Assembly (NCBI GenBank): GCA_030643245.1
Contig: DAOWME010000022.1
Span: 1-20,471, forward strand
Reading direction: 5' to 3'
DNA from: Deltaproteobacteria bacterium
Lineage (GTDB): Bacteria > Desulfobacterota > UBA8473
Length of the DNA: 20,471 bases
The notes under the pieces are model-generated. The model had not been told where the DNA came from, did no database searches, and was given only the letters and a program-made list of their open reading frames with translations. This document shows, piece after piece, positions 1 to 8,017 of this stretch. Positions within the stretch are counted from its first letter, which is position 1. Every line of letters begins with the position of its first letter. The position numbers and the translations under genes were made by a program.

Positions 1-147
1 AGATTTAGGTCAGATTTGTTAGATCTGAAAATACAAAACCACAGGAATAGTTTTGCCTATTTCGAGGATTTTGTGTTTGAAGATCGGTCAAAGATGGCCT
101 GAAGATGAGATGTACAAATGGGGAAGTTATTTCGGCCACGTCCCTTA
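1..147 (+). repeat. Family A hairpin repeat, copy A1 (left end outside window)
   Basis: This stretch matches copy A2 (16094-16306) almost base for base from its internal AGATTTAGG onward to the right terminal arm, which ends CGTCCCT near 147. About 40 bases of the left end, including the left terminal arm, lie before the window. The apical stem GGAATAG / CTATTTC with loop TTTTGC is present near 41-64. It lacks the 24-bp insert found in A2. It lies just beyond the stop of the acyl-CoA ligase gene (161), where its RNA hairpin could end or protect the minus-strand transcript; that role is an inference. Confidence 0.85.
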
Positions 148-149
148 TT

Positions 150-167
150 GCGTTTGCTTGTTATGAA
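150..167 (+). repeat. Short match to family B repeat
   Basis: These 18 bases match 16 of 18 positions of the inner arm of the family B inverted repeat at 14069-14086 (core CGTTTGCTT, then TTATGAA). The match directly follows copy A1 and includes the stop codon of the acyl-CoA ligase. It may be a remnant of a family B copy, but it is short enough to be chance. Confidence 0.3.
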
Positions 168-1720
168 ACTTCTCTATCGTAACCTTCCCAATACTTTTTT
201 CTCAATTCTTTCTTCAAAACCTTCCCAAGAGGATTTCTGGGCAATGTATCCACAAATTCTACGGACTTGGGTTTTTTATAGCTTGCCAGGTTTTTCTTGC
301 AGAAATCGATGACCTCTTCCTCTGAGACTGTCTCTCCCGCTGACAGGACCACAATTGCTTTGACTGCTTCCCCCCACCGCTGGTCGGGAACTCCGATGAC
401 TGTTGCTTCAAGAACAGATGGATGAGCATAGAGAACCTCTTCAACCTCTCTGGGATATATATTCTCGCCACCACTTATTATCATGTCCTTCTTTCTGTCT
501 ACGATGAAGACGTAACCTTCTTCATCCACGGTAGCCATATCCCCGGTATGCAGCCAACCGTTCCTGATGGTCTCTGAGGTCTCCTCCGGCAGTTTCCAGT
601 ATCCCGTCATTACATTGTCGCCCCTGACAATAATTTCGCCCACCTCACCGGGTTGTGCATCAATACCCCTTTCATTGACCACCCTGGCTTCCACATTAAA
701 GACCTCCCTCCCGCATGAGGCGAGCCTCCTTACCTTCTCTGCCGAACCTTCCAACACGTGGTCTTCGGGCATAAGAAACGTCACCCCCGGACTTGCCTCC
801 GTAAGGCCGTAAGACTGGAGAAACTTACAGTTAAACGCCCTAATGGTTTTTTTCAAGAGAGCTACGGGCATGGGAGACGCCCCGTAAAAAAATATCCTGA
901 CACTGCTGAGGTCATAATCTCTCGGATGCTTATCCATATATTCCACAAGCATATTGATCATTGACGGAACCGCTCCGGTAACAGTGACCTTCTCAGCCTC
1001 AATGGTATTGAGGAACAGTCCCGGATCAAACTCGCTCTGGATGATTAATGTGCCCCCTATGTAAAGGGGCAGGATGGCAAATTCGGCAGCCACATGAAAG
1101 TAGGGCAGGCCATTCATGAAGACATCGTCTTTATCCAGTTTCAAATCCACAAGTCTTCCCATATAGTTTGACATAAGGTTTTTGTGGCTCAACATAGCCC
1201 CCTTCGGTCTTCCGGTAGTGCCGCTCGTGTACATCTGGACAGCCACGTCATCCTCTTCCAAACCTGTCTCTGGGACTTCAAGGGGAAACCCCGCTATCAG
1301 GGTCTCATACTCATCCATATCTGAGGGGGCATCCCCTATACAGAAGAAGTTGTCCACAGCCTCCAAGGCGGGCTGGATTGTGTGTATGGCATCTATGAAC
1401 TCCTCACCCATTATAATCATCTTCGCTTCCGCATCGTTTATTATATACTCCAACTCCCGACCTGCCAACCTGCAATTCAACGGCACAAGGACGGCCCCAA
1501 TCTTGGGAATGGCGATATATAGCTCCATGTATTCCGGGCAGGGATGTTGCAGGAGCCCAACCCTGTATCCCCTTCCAATCCCCTTTGACCTGAGTCCGTT
1601 TGCCAGCCTCATCACCCTATCATTCAATTGGCGGTAATTCCATTTCTTGTCCCTGAAGACAATGGCGGTCTTGTCAGGATACAGCTTAGCATTCCTCCTC
1701 AGTATGTCTCCCAGCAGCAT
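161..1720 (-). CDS. Acyl-CoA synthetase (AMP-forming fatty acid-CoA ligase)
   Basis: A 519-residue, full-length member of the ANL superfamily. It should activate a carboxylic acid with ATP to an acyl-adenylate and then transfer it to CoA. Visible motifs are the phosphate loop YTSGTTGRPKG (164-174), YGLTEAS (304-310), WLHTGD (389-394), the hinge region DRKKDMI (408-414) followed by SGGENIYP, and the C-terminal catalytic lysine in NPLGKVLKKEL (Lys500). The family is clear. The chain length of the substrate cannot be read from sequence; fatty or aryl acids are both possible. The ATG is preceded by a purine-rich AGAGGGGAAG, and a 38-bp hairpin (1736-1773) sits about 15 bases upstream of the start, close enough to affect initiation. 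It is the last gene of the minus-strand run, 61 bp after the AIM24-family gene, and its 3' end abuts repeat copy A1. Confidence 0.93.
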   Translation of the reverse strand: MLLGDILRRNAKLYPDKTAIVFRDKKWNYRQLNDRVMRLANGLRSKGIGRGYRVGLLQHPCPEYMELYIAIPKIGAVLVPLNCRLAGRELEYIINDAEAKMIIMGEEFIDAIHTIQPALEAVDNFFCIGDAPSDMDEYETLIAGFPLEVPETGLEEDDVAVQMYTSGTTGRPKGAMLSHKNLMSNYMGRLVDLKLDKDDVFMNGLPYFHVAAEFAILPLYIGGTLIIQSEFDPGLFLNTIEAEKVTVTGAVPSMINMLVEYMDKHPRDYDLSSVRIFFYGASPMPVALLKKTIRAFNCKFLQSYGLTEASPGVTFLMPEDHVLEGSAEKVRRLASCGREVFNVEARVVNERGIDAQPGEVGEIIVRGDNVMTGYWKLPEETSETIRNGWLHTGDMATVDEEGYVFIVDRKKDMIISGGENIYPREVEEVLYAHPSVLEATVIGVPDQRWGEAVKAIVVLSAGETVSEEEVIDFCKKNLASYKKPKSVEFVDTLPRNPLGKVLKKELRKKYWEGYDREVS

Positions 1721-1735
1721 CTTGCTTCCCCTCTC

Positions 1736-1773
1736 TTAGGGACGGGGACGAGTTACTTCGTCCCCGTCCCTAA
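1736..1773. repeat. Bare pair of family A termini (A5), 38-bp hairpin
   Basis: Two 16-base arms, TTAGGGACGGGGACGA and its exact complement, are separated by only six bases (GTTACT). The arms are the terminal sequences of family A elements, in the G..AC subtype also seen in copy A3, with the whole interior missing. It lies between the AIM24-family gene and the acyl-CoA ligase start, inside the minus-strand run. The stem is strong but has no T-run after it on either strand, so it is not a classical intrinsic terminator. Confidence 0.85.
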
Positions 1774-1781
1774 GGGTCTCA

Positions 1782-2576
1782 TCAACGATTGTCACCATCG
1801 AGAAAACGTCCCAAGCCACCCAATATAGACCCCTCGCCCTTTGCCTTGCCACCACTTGATGGGGCATGCTGCAGAATGCGGTCTGCCATACGGGAAAACG
1901 GTAGGCTTTGAAGGAACACGGTTCCAGAGCCCTTTAACGTTGCAAGAAAAAGCCCCTCCCCACCGAAGAACATCGACTTGAGGCTACCTGCGCGTTCAAT
2001 GTCGTAATCGATGCCCGATGTGAATGCTGCAATGCAGCCTGTGTCCACGCGAATAATCTCATTATTCAGCCTTTTCTCAATAATTGTGCCGCCTACGTGA
2101 ACAAAGGCCATGCCATCTCCGCGAAGGCGCTGGAGTATGAAGCCCTCCCCGCCGAAAAAACCAGTCCCCAGACGCTTTGTAAAGGCGATACCCACCTCAA
2201 TGCCAAAAGCGGCACAGAGAAAGGCGTCCTTCTGACAAAGGAGTTCTCTCCCGAATTGGGTCATGTCAATGGGGATAATCTTTCCCGGGTAAGGGGCCGC
2301 AAATCCAACACGTTTCTTCCCTGTACCCGTGTTTGTAAAATGGGTTAAAAAGATTGACTCGCCTGTGAGCACGCGCTTGCCAACATTCATAAGCTTGCCA
2401 AGGACCCCATCGTCCGTTTTCGATCCGTCTCCCATCTTGGCCTCGAAAGTTATGCCATCGTCCATGTAGTTCATGGCGCCGGCCTCGGCAATTACCGTTT
2501 CACCGGGATCGAGCTCTACCTCGACTATTTGCATATCATTACCGATAACCTCGTAGTCAACCTCATGGCATCGCAC
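1782..2576 (-). CDS. AIM24 / TIGR00266 family protein
   Basis: A 264-residue protein with the layout of the TIGR00266/AIM24 family, whose fold resembles the tryptophan RNA-binding attenuation protein (TRAP). The typical N-terminal EAGAMNYMDDGI (31-42) is present, as are two similar glycine-rich segments, GFFGGEGFILQRL (139-151) and MFFGGEGLFLATL (202-214), which reflect the internal beta repeat. The C-terminal 25 residues are Gly/Ser/Lys-rich and probably flexible. The biochemical role of bacterial members is not established. The start is GTG at 2576; AGGAGGGGGA lies five bases upstream, and the nearest in-frame ATG (codon 15) has no comparable site and would remove conserved sequence. It follows hisC by 25 bp and probably shares its transcript. 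Confidence 0.85.
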   Translation of the reverse strand: MRCHEVDYEVIGNDMQIVEVELDPGETVIAEAGAMNYMDDGITFEAKMGDGSKTDDGVLGKLMNVGKRVLTGESIFLTHFTNTGTGKKRVGFAAPYPGKIIPIDMTQFGRELLCQKDAFLCAAFGIEVGIAFTKRLGTGFFGGEGFILQRLRGDGMAFVHVGGTIIEKRLNNEIIRVDTGCIAAFTSGIDYDIERAGSLKSMFFGGEGLFLATLKGSGTVFLQSLPFSRMADRILQHAPSSGGKAKGEGSILGGLGRFLDGDNR

Positions 2577-2601
2577 TATTTCCCCCTCCTATCTTCTGTT
2601 C

Positions 2602-3648
2602 CTACTTTTCCAATATTCCTTGTAGCGCATCTAAAAGCCTCGATATTTCGCTATCTGTGCCCACTGTGATCCTTATACAGTCTCGAAGCCGAGGCGTATC
2701 GAAATACCTAACAAGGATTCCCCCTCTCTTCAGTTCCTCATATATGCCTCTCAGGTTTCTGCCCGGGATACTTGCCAGCACAAAATTGCTCTGAGATGGG
2801 TACACCTTAAACCCTAGCCGGGTAATGGATACGCTGAGGGCGTCTCTTGTTTTTTTCACCTTTCCCACATTGTCTTCCATCCAGGAAATATCATCCAGGG
2901 CCGCAGTGGCGGCAGCTATACTTAACCTATTGAGATTATAGGAGTCCTTTACCTTTGTCATCCCTTCTATCAGTTCATGGTCGGCAAAGGCAAGACCTAT
3001 ACGCATTCCGGCCAGGGAAAATGACTTGGAGAATGTACGCAATACTACTATGTTAGGATATTCATTGATCAGAGATATGGCGCTCCCTTCAGCGAAATCC
3101 ACGTATGCCTCATCTACAACCAGTACCCCTTCTAATTCTCCGGCAAAATCGGCAACCCTTTCTACCGGCGTGAAGATTCCGGAAGGAGAGTTAGGGTTGG
3201 CAAGAAAGGTCAACCTTGCCTCCTTTATGGCAAACCCCTCTGGAATCCCAAAGTCCTCGGTGAGGGGTATCTTTAACGTCTCTCCTTCCTGAATGGCTAT
3301 CAAAGTATCATATAAGGTGTAAGTGGGGATGGGCAAGACTACTAAATCACCTGTAGCAACGAATGATCTGACCAATATAGAGAGAAGATCGTCAGCCCCG
3401 TTTCCCGCCAGAACATTCTCTTCTTTAACGCCGTATACCTCTGCAGCCTTTCTCCTGAGGGGATTAGCCATGGGAGACGGGTAGAGACGGATCGAGGCGC
3501 CGGTCTCCCTATTTATCGCCTTTAGAACGTTTGGAGAAGGAGGGTACGGGTTCTCGTTTGTATTCAATTTGATGTATTCTTGCCCTTGGGGTTGTTCCCC
3601 TGGAGAATACCCCTCCATGGCTTCTATATTCTTCCTGAAATAGCCCAC
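2602..3648 (-). CDS. hisC: Histidinol-phosphate aminotransferase
   Basis: A 348-residue fold-type I PLP enzyme, expected to transaminate imidazole acetol phosphate with glutamate in histidine synthesis. HisC hallmarks are NTNENPYPPSP (29-39), the NPNSPSG loop (151-157), DEAYVDF (179-185), and the PLP-lysine motif TFSKSFSLAGMRIG (Lys208), with a C-terminal RITVG arginine segment. Length is normal. The start is GTG; an in-frame TAG lies just upstream, so no longer start is possible, and the ribosome-binding site (AGGGAT) is weak. No other his genes are in the window. Related enzymes act on other aromatic or phosphorylated amino-acid precursors, so another substrate is possible given the unlinked position. 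It starts 18 bp after the neighbouring aminotransferase gene. Confidence 0.88.
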   Translation of the reverse strand: MGYFRKNIEAMEGYSPGEQPQGQEYIKLNTNENPYPPSPNVLKAINRETGASIRLYPSPMANPLRRKAAEVYGVKEENVLAGNGADDLLSILVRSFVATGDLVVLPIPTYTLYDTLIAIQEGETLKIPLTEDFGIPEGFAIKEARLTFLANPNSPSGIFTPVERVADFAGELEGVLVVDEAYVDFAEGSAISLINEYPNIVVLRTFSKSFSLAGMRIGLAFADHELIEGMTKVKDSYNLNRLSIAAATAALDDISWMEDNVGKVKKTRDALSVSITRLGFKVYPSQSNFVLASIPGRNLRGIYEELKRGGILVRYFDTPRLRDCIRITVGTDSEISRLLDALQGILEK

Positions 3649-3666
3649 TTGATCCCTGCTCTATTT

Positions 3667-4857
3667 CTATGCGATTAACCCATACTCCTCGGCCAGCTCC
3701 CTGAAACCCTTGAGAGAATCTTCAATGATCCGTTTCAATACGCAGTAAGATATCCGAAAATGGCCTGGGGTCCCAAAGCCACTACCTGGAACAATCAGGA
3801 TATTCTTCTTCTGGGCTGCTCTAACAAAAGCAACATCATCTTCTATTGGGGATCTGGGAAACAGGTAGAAGGCGCCATGAGGTTTGACCATATGATAGCC
3901 CATCTCGGTTAAGTTTTCATAGAAGAGGTCCCTTTTTTCCCGGTAGTCATTCACGTCCACGCAAACCCTCTGCAAGTTCGTAACAGCCCTCTGCATCAGG
4001 GCGGGAGCATTTACAAAACCCATGGTTCTATTGCAAAGCGTAAGACCGTCCATCAGGTCTTGAAAATCGGCGGCAATAGGGCTGACCGCTATGTAACCGA
4101 TCCTCTCTCCAGGGATAGAGAGGTCCTTTGAATGGGAGGTAACCACAATGCTGTTATCTATCAGCTTAAATACATTTGGGACTTCCATGCCATCGTAGAC
4201 CAGTTTTTTATAAGGTTCATCGGAGATCACATAGATAACAGTACCCAGTTCCTCTTCCTTTTCCTGCAATAGACCGGTCAGTCCTTCCAACGACCTTGGA
4301 CTGTATACCACTCCTGTTGGGTTATTTGGAGAATTAACAATTATAGCCCTGGTTTTGGAAGTAATTGCTCGGTCCAGCGCCTCCAGATCCAGGTCAAATT
4401 CTTTGTTAGTAGCCACCTCGCGACATATGCCTGCATGGTTATCTATGTAAGACTTGTACTCCACGAAGAACGGAGTGAGTACTATGACTTCATCCCCAGG
4501 GTTGAGAACGGCCTTTAATGCCACGTTAAGCCCCCCACCCGCACCACACGTCATGACGATGTTATCCCACTTGAAATCCATCCCGGAATCTTCTGCCAGG
4601 ACCTTAGCTATGGCCTCTCTTGTCTCAGTGAAGCCGGCGTTTGGCATGTAACGGTGCATCCCGGGCGTCGGGTCATTTATAAGCCTTCTCAATTCATTCA
4701 AGAACTCTTCAGGGGGCTCGCCAAAAGGATTTCCCAGAGAAAAATCATAGACATTATCTGCTCCCAGTTCTGCCTTTAGCCTATCGCCCTCTTCAAACAT
4801 CTTTCTAATCCACGAGCCTCTTTCTAGAGCAGTCTTAACCTTACTTGAGATGGGCAT
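3667..4857 (-). CDS. Pyridoxal-phosphate aminotransferase, class I/II (AspC-like)
   Basis: A 396-residue aminotransferase of the AspB/AspC-like group. Visible features are the substrate-side FSLGNPFGEPP (39-49), SPNNPTG (176-182), SDEPY (212-216, Asp and Tyr contacting PLP), the Schiff-base lysine in SHSKDLSIPGERIGY (Lys244), and a C-terminal FRISYC segment carrying the carboxylate-binding arginine. The amino-acid substrate cannot be fixed from these motifs; aspartate or a broad specificity is usual for the group. The ATG start has AAGGAG (4864-4869) six bases upstream. It lies 60 bp downstream of nadD and 18 bp before hisC, so it is probably co-transcribed with both and may take part in amino-acid synthesis together with hisC. 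Confidence 0.87.
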   Translation of the reverse strand: MPISSKVKTALERGSWIRKMFEEGDRLKAELGADNVYDFSLGNPFGEPPEEFLNELRRLINDPTPGMHRYMPNAGFTETREAIAKVLAEDSGMDFKWDNIVMTCGAGGGLNVALKAVLNPGDEVIVLTPFFVEYKSYIDNHAGICREVATNKEFDLDLEALDRAITSKTRAIIVNSPNNPTGVVYSPRSLEGLTGLLQEKEEELGTVIYVISDEPYKKLVYDGMEVPNVFKLIDNSIVVTSHSKDLSIPGERIGYIAVSPIAADFQDLMDGLTLCNRTMGFVNAPALMQRAVTNLQRVCVDVNDYREKRDLFYENLTEMGYHMVKPHGAFYLFPRSPIEDDVAFVRAAQKKNILIVPGSGFGTPGHFRISYCVLKRIIEDSLKGFRELAEEYGLIA

Positions 4858-4917
4858 CCTTCACTCCTTCCGAGGTAAACCTCAGGCCTCAATCTTCATC
4901 CACAATGTAATGGGGTG

Positions 4918-5568
4918 TCAAGAATCTTTATATAATCCGTGCAACTTGATATATTCTACCACCGCTTGAGGAAGAAGATAACGTACTGACTTCTTCTCCT
5001 TGATCCTCCTCCTGATAACGCTTGAGGAGATATTCAGTGGGGTGATATCTCTGAAATACAAGGAGAAGTTCGAGATATGGCTAAATCTGTCTTCTTCAGG
5101 GATATAAAAAAATTCACCGGCTACATCACTGGGGAGAATGGTTTCCAGGCTGGTGACCGCGTATCCAGGTCGTGTAGTGACCACAAAATTGCATCGGTAG
5201 AAGAGAGAGACATAATCCTTCCATGTGACTATCTCAGTGAAGGCATCCATCCCCATGATAAAAAACAGGGTCAAACCTGAACCCTGCATCTCTTTGAATC
5301 GATCTATAGTCTCAATGGAATAGGATTTACCGGGTCTCCTAATCTCAATCTCAGAGGCGGAAAAGGCAGGGTTCCCTGCAATGGCAAGGTTGACCATCTC
5401 TATCCGATGCAGAGGAGATATTATATCCCTCCCTTCTTTGTGGGGAGGATTTGCAGAAGGTATGAAGACAATCTGTTGAAGCTGTAAAGACTCTTGAATC
5501 TCTTCAGCAGATCTGAGGTGTCCCAGGTGTATGGGGTTGAAGGTCCCCCCGAAAAGGCCAATCTGCAT
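4918..5568 (-). CDS. nadD: Nicotinate-nucleotide adenylyltransferase
   Basis: A 216-residue cytoplasmic nucleotidyltransferase that makes deamido-NAD from nicotinate mononucleotide and ATP. It has the T/HxGH-type ATP site GGTFNPIHLGH (7-17), the PPHK motif (41-44), the GKSYSIET segment (80-87), MGMDAF (105-110) and the C-terminal ISSSVIRRRI motif (180-189). Length is standard. AGGGG lies upstream of the ATG. It starts 12 bp after the proA stop, the usual place in the obgE-proBA-nadD cluster. The rsfS gene that often follows nadD is absent here; a 60-bp gap and an aminotransferase gene follow instead. Confidence 0.95.
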   Translation of the reverse strand: MQIGLFGGTFNPIHLGHLRSAEEIQESLQLQQIVFIPSANPPHKEGRDIISPLHRIEMVNLAIAGNPAFSASEIEIRRPGKSYSIETIDRFKEMQGSGLTLFFIMGMDAFTEIVTWKDYVSLFYRCNFVVTTRPGYAVTSLETILPSDVAGEFFYIPEEDRFSHISNFSLYFRDITPLNISSSVIRRRIKEKKSVRYLLPQAVVEYIKLHGLYKDS

Positions 5569-5580
5569 GTAACGTTCCCC

Positions 5581-6837
5581 TCAAGACCTTATCTGTCCAT
5601 TACCATATACCACAAATTTACAGGTAGTTAGCTCTTCGAGGCCCATAGGACCAAAGGCATGGAGTTTCGTGGTACTGATCCCTATCTCTGCCCCAAGGCC
5701 CAGCTCATTCCCGTCACTGAACCTGGTTGAGGCATTTACCAGTACCACCGATGAATCCACTTCGTTTAGAAACCTCTGAGAATTCTCATAATTGGAGGTG
5801 ATTATGGCCTCGGTATGTGATGAACCATACTTGGTAATATGGTTGATTGCCTCATCCAGGTCATCCACGACTTTTACAGAAAGGATCAGGGCCAGATATT
5901 CATCATACCAGTCCTCATCTTTTGCCTCTTTAACATTCGGAACAACCTGCAAAACCCTGGGGCAACCACGGACTTCTACGGCTTCCTCTTCCAACTTCTC
6001 GATCATGGAGGGCAGGAAACGGGAGGCGATATCTCTATGGACCAGGAGAGTCTCCAGGGCATTGCATACACCGGGACGCTGAACCTTTGCATTTAAAATT
6101 ATCTCTTTGGCCATATCAAAATCAGCGCTTTCATCCACGAAGATATGACATACCCCCTTATAGTGTTTTATAACAGGAACCCTCGAGTTTTGGACAACAA
6201 ACCTGATCAGGTCTTCGCCGCCCCTGGGGATTATCACATCTATGTAATCCTCTAACTTCAACATCTCATTCACAGCAGCCCTGTCAGTGACAGGGATCAT
6301 CTGGATAGCCTCCCGCGGCACGCCCTCCTTCTCCATGACATCCTGCAAAAGGCTGGAAATGGCCAAATTCGAGTTGATTGCTTCTGACCCCCCCCGCAGA
6401 ATTACAGCGTTGCCGGATTTTAAACATAATCCGGCGGCATCACAGGTAACATTGGGACGGGATTCGTAGATTATCCCGATCACCCCCAAGGGGATTCGAA
6501 CCCTTCCCACCATCAGGGTATTTGGCCGCTTCCACATCTTCGTCACTTCGCCCACAGGGTCGGGAAGCGCTGCAACTTCCCGGAGTCCCTCTGTCATTGC
6601 CCTTATCGTGGAATCACTGAGGGTCAATCGGTTTATGGAGGCATCTGACAGCCCATTTTGCTTCGCACCGGCCAGATCCTTTTCATTCTCCTTGATTAAG
6701 TGATCGGTCTGGTTTAGGAGTTCCTCACTCATATTTATCAACACAGCGTTTTTCGTCTTGGATGAAAGATTTCGCAGAACCTGCGATGCTGATTTCGCAT
6801 CCCTGGCTATCTTTAAGACTTGGCCTTCAATGGACAT
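5581..6837 (-). CDS. proA: Gamma-glutamyl phosphate reductase
   Basis: A 418-residue NADPH-dependent enzyme that reduces gamma-glutamyl phosphate to glutamate semialdehyde, the second step of proline synthesis. It has the aldehyde-dehydrogenase-like fold markers IGIIYESRPNVT (120-131), LKSGNAVILRGGSEA (139-153), and the catalytic cysteine in RPGVCNALETLLVH (Cys258). GLGAEIGISTTKLHAFGPMGL near the end is the conserved C-terminal block. Length matches the family. The ATG start lies inside the end of proB (11-bp overlap), which fits translational coupling of the two consecutive enzymes, whose intermediate is labile. Confidence 0.97.
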   Translation of the reverse strand: MSIEGQVLKIARDAKSASQVLRNLSSKTKNAVLINMSEELLNQTDHLIKENEKDLAGAKQNGLSDASINRLTLSDSTIRAMTEGLREVAALPDPVGEVTKMWKRPNTLMVGRVRIPLGVIGIIYESRPNVTCDAAGLCLKSGNAVILRGGSEAINSNLAISSLLQDVMEKEGVPREAIQMIPVTDRAAVNEMLKLEDYIDVIIPRGGEDLIRFVVQNSRVPVIKHYKGVCHIFVDESADFDMAKEIILNAKVQRPGVCNALETLLVHRDIASRFLPSMIEKLEEEAVEVRGCPRVLQVVPNVKEAKDEDWYDEYLALILSVKVVDDLDEAINHITKYGSSHTEAIITSNYENSQRFLNEVDSSVVLVNASTRFSDGNELGLGAEIGISTTKLHAFGPMGLEELTTCKFVVYGNGQIRS

Positions 6838-8014
6838 CTTTAGCTCCTAAGCTTTGATCTGTGACACATTTTTGAACGTACAACACCACCAAATCATCCC
6901 TGTGAATCACCTCATCATAATACTTATACCCTAATTTCCCCTCTATATCCCTCGTATTCAGTCCCCGAATTTCCATTATCTCCGAGCAACCATAATTCAC
7001 CAAACCCCTGGCAAACTCCGATCCGTAAAGATTCACTATGCTTACCGAGTCCCCAGCCCCAAACTTTCCCTCTACGTTTAATATCCCTGAAGGGAGGAGA
7101 CTCGTTCCCTTATCAATAATTGCCTTTTCCGCCCCCTCGTCCACAATGATCTCTCCTTTCGGTTTCACGGCAAAGGCTATCCAGTGCTTACGGCTACCCA
7201 TCCTGTTCCCTTTGGGTAAGAACAGGGTGCCCACGTCTTCTCCGGTCATAACCTTACTTATGGTCCCATTTATCTTGCCGTTAGCCACTATGGTGGGTAG
7301 CCCGAATATAGCGGCTTTTTTTGCAGCCTGAACCTTGGTGGTCATGCCACCGATACCTGTAGTGCTGATGGTATCACCTGCAATCTCTTCTATCTCACGA
7401 TCGACTTCCTCAACAACGGAGATCCGACGGGCATCCGCTTTCTCACAGGGATTTTCATCATACAGCCCATTGATATCCGTAAGAATCAAGAGCAAGTCCG
7501 CCTCTACCAGGTTTGTGGTCAGGGCGGAAAGGTTATCGTTATCCCCGAATTTTATTTCCTCCACAGCTACCGAATCGTTCTCGTTTATTACAGGGATAAT
7601 TCCATAGTCTACTAACGTCAAAAGTGTATTCCTGGCATTCAAGTACCTCTTCCGACTGCTCAGGTCATCGTGGGTAAGTAAAACCTGGGCGACCTTTTGC
7701 CCATGTTCGGCAAATGATTTCTGGTAGCTCTTCATTAAAGTGGATTGGCCCACGGCTGCGGCTGCCTGCTTCTGCGGAATACTCTTCGGTTTTTCAGCAA
7801 GCCCCAATTCATTCATCCCTGCAGCGATGGCGCCTGAAGAAACAACGATCGGTTCATAACCATTCCTCTTGAGAAGAGATATCTCCCGGGCCAACCTCTG
7901 GAACACAGTTGCGTCTAATCCTCCATTAGTAGAGGTTAACACGCCACTCCCTATCTTTATCACTATCCTCTTTACATCTTTGAGGATTCTCGCTCTTAAA
8001 TATTCCTTAGCCAT
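6827..8014 (-). CDS. proB: Glutamate 5-kinase
   Basis: A 395-residue kinase that phosphorylates glutamate with ATP, the first and feedback-controlled step of proline synthesis. The amino-acid-kinase domain runs from about 14 to 265 with VIKIGSGVLTS (18-28), VSSGAIAAGM (58-67), INENDSVA (143-150), LTDINGLYDENP (178-189) and TGIGGMTTKVQAA (219-231). A PUA domain follows (about 285-375), as in the long form of the family. A tail of about 15 residues overlaps proA. Only 3 bp separate it from the obgE stop, and no clear ribosome-binding site is seen before the ATG, so coupling to obgE translation is likely. Confidence 0.97.
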   Translation of the reverse strand: MAKEYLRARILKDVKRIVIKIGSGVLTSTNGGLDATVFQRLAREISLLKRNGYEPIVVSSGAIAAGMNELGLAEKPKSIPQKQAAAAVGQSTLMKSYQKSFAEHGQKVAQVLLTHDDLSSRKRYLNARNTLLTLVDYGIIPVINENDSVAVEEIKFGDNDNLSALTTNLVEADLLLILTDINGLYDENPCEKADARRISVVEEVDREIEEIAGDTISTTGIGGMTTKVQAAKKAAIFGLPTIVANGKINGTISKVMTGEDVGTLFLPKGNRMGSRKHWIAFAVKPKGEIIVDEGAEKAIIDKGTSLLPSGILNVEGKFGAGDSVSIVNLYGSEFARGLVNYGCSEIMEIRGLNTRDIEGKLGYKYYDEVIHRDDLVVLYVQKCVTDQSLGAKDVH

Positions 8015-8017
8015 CGT

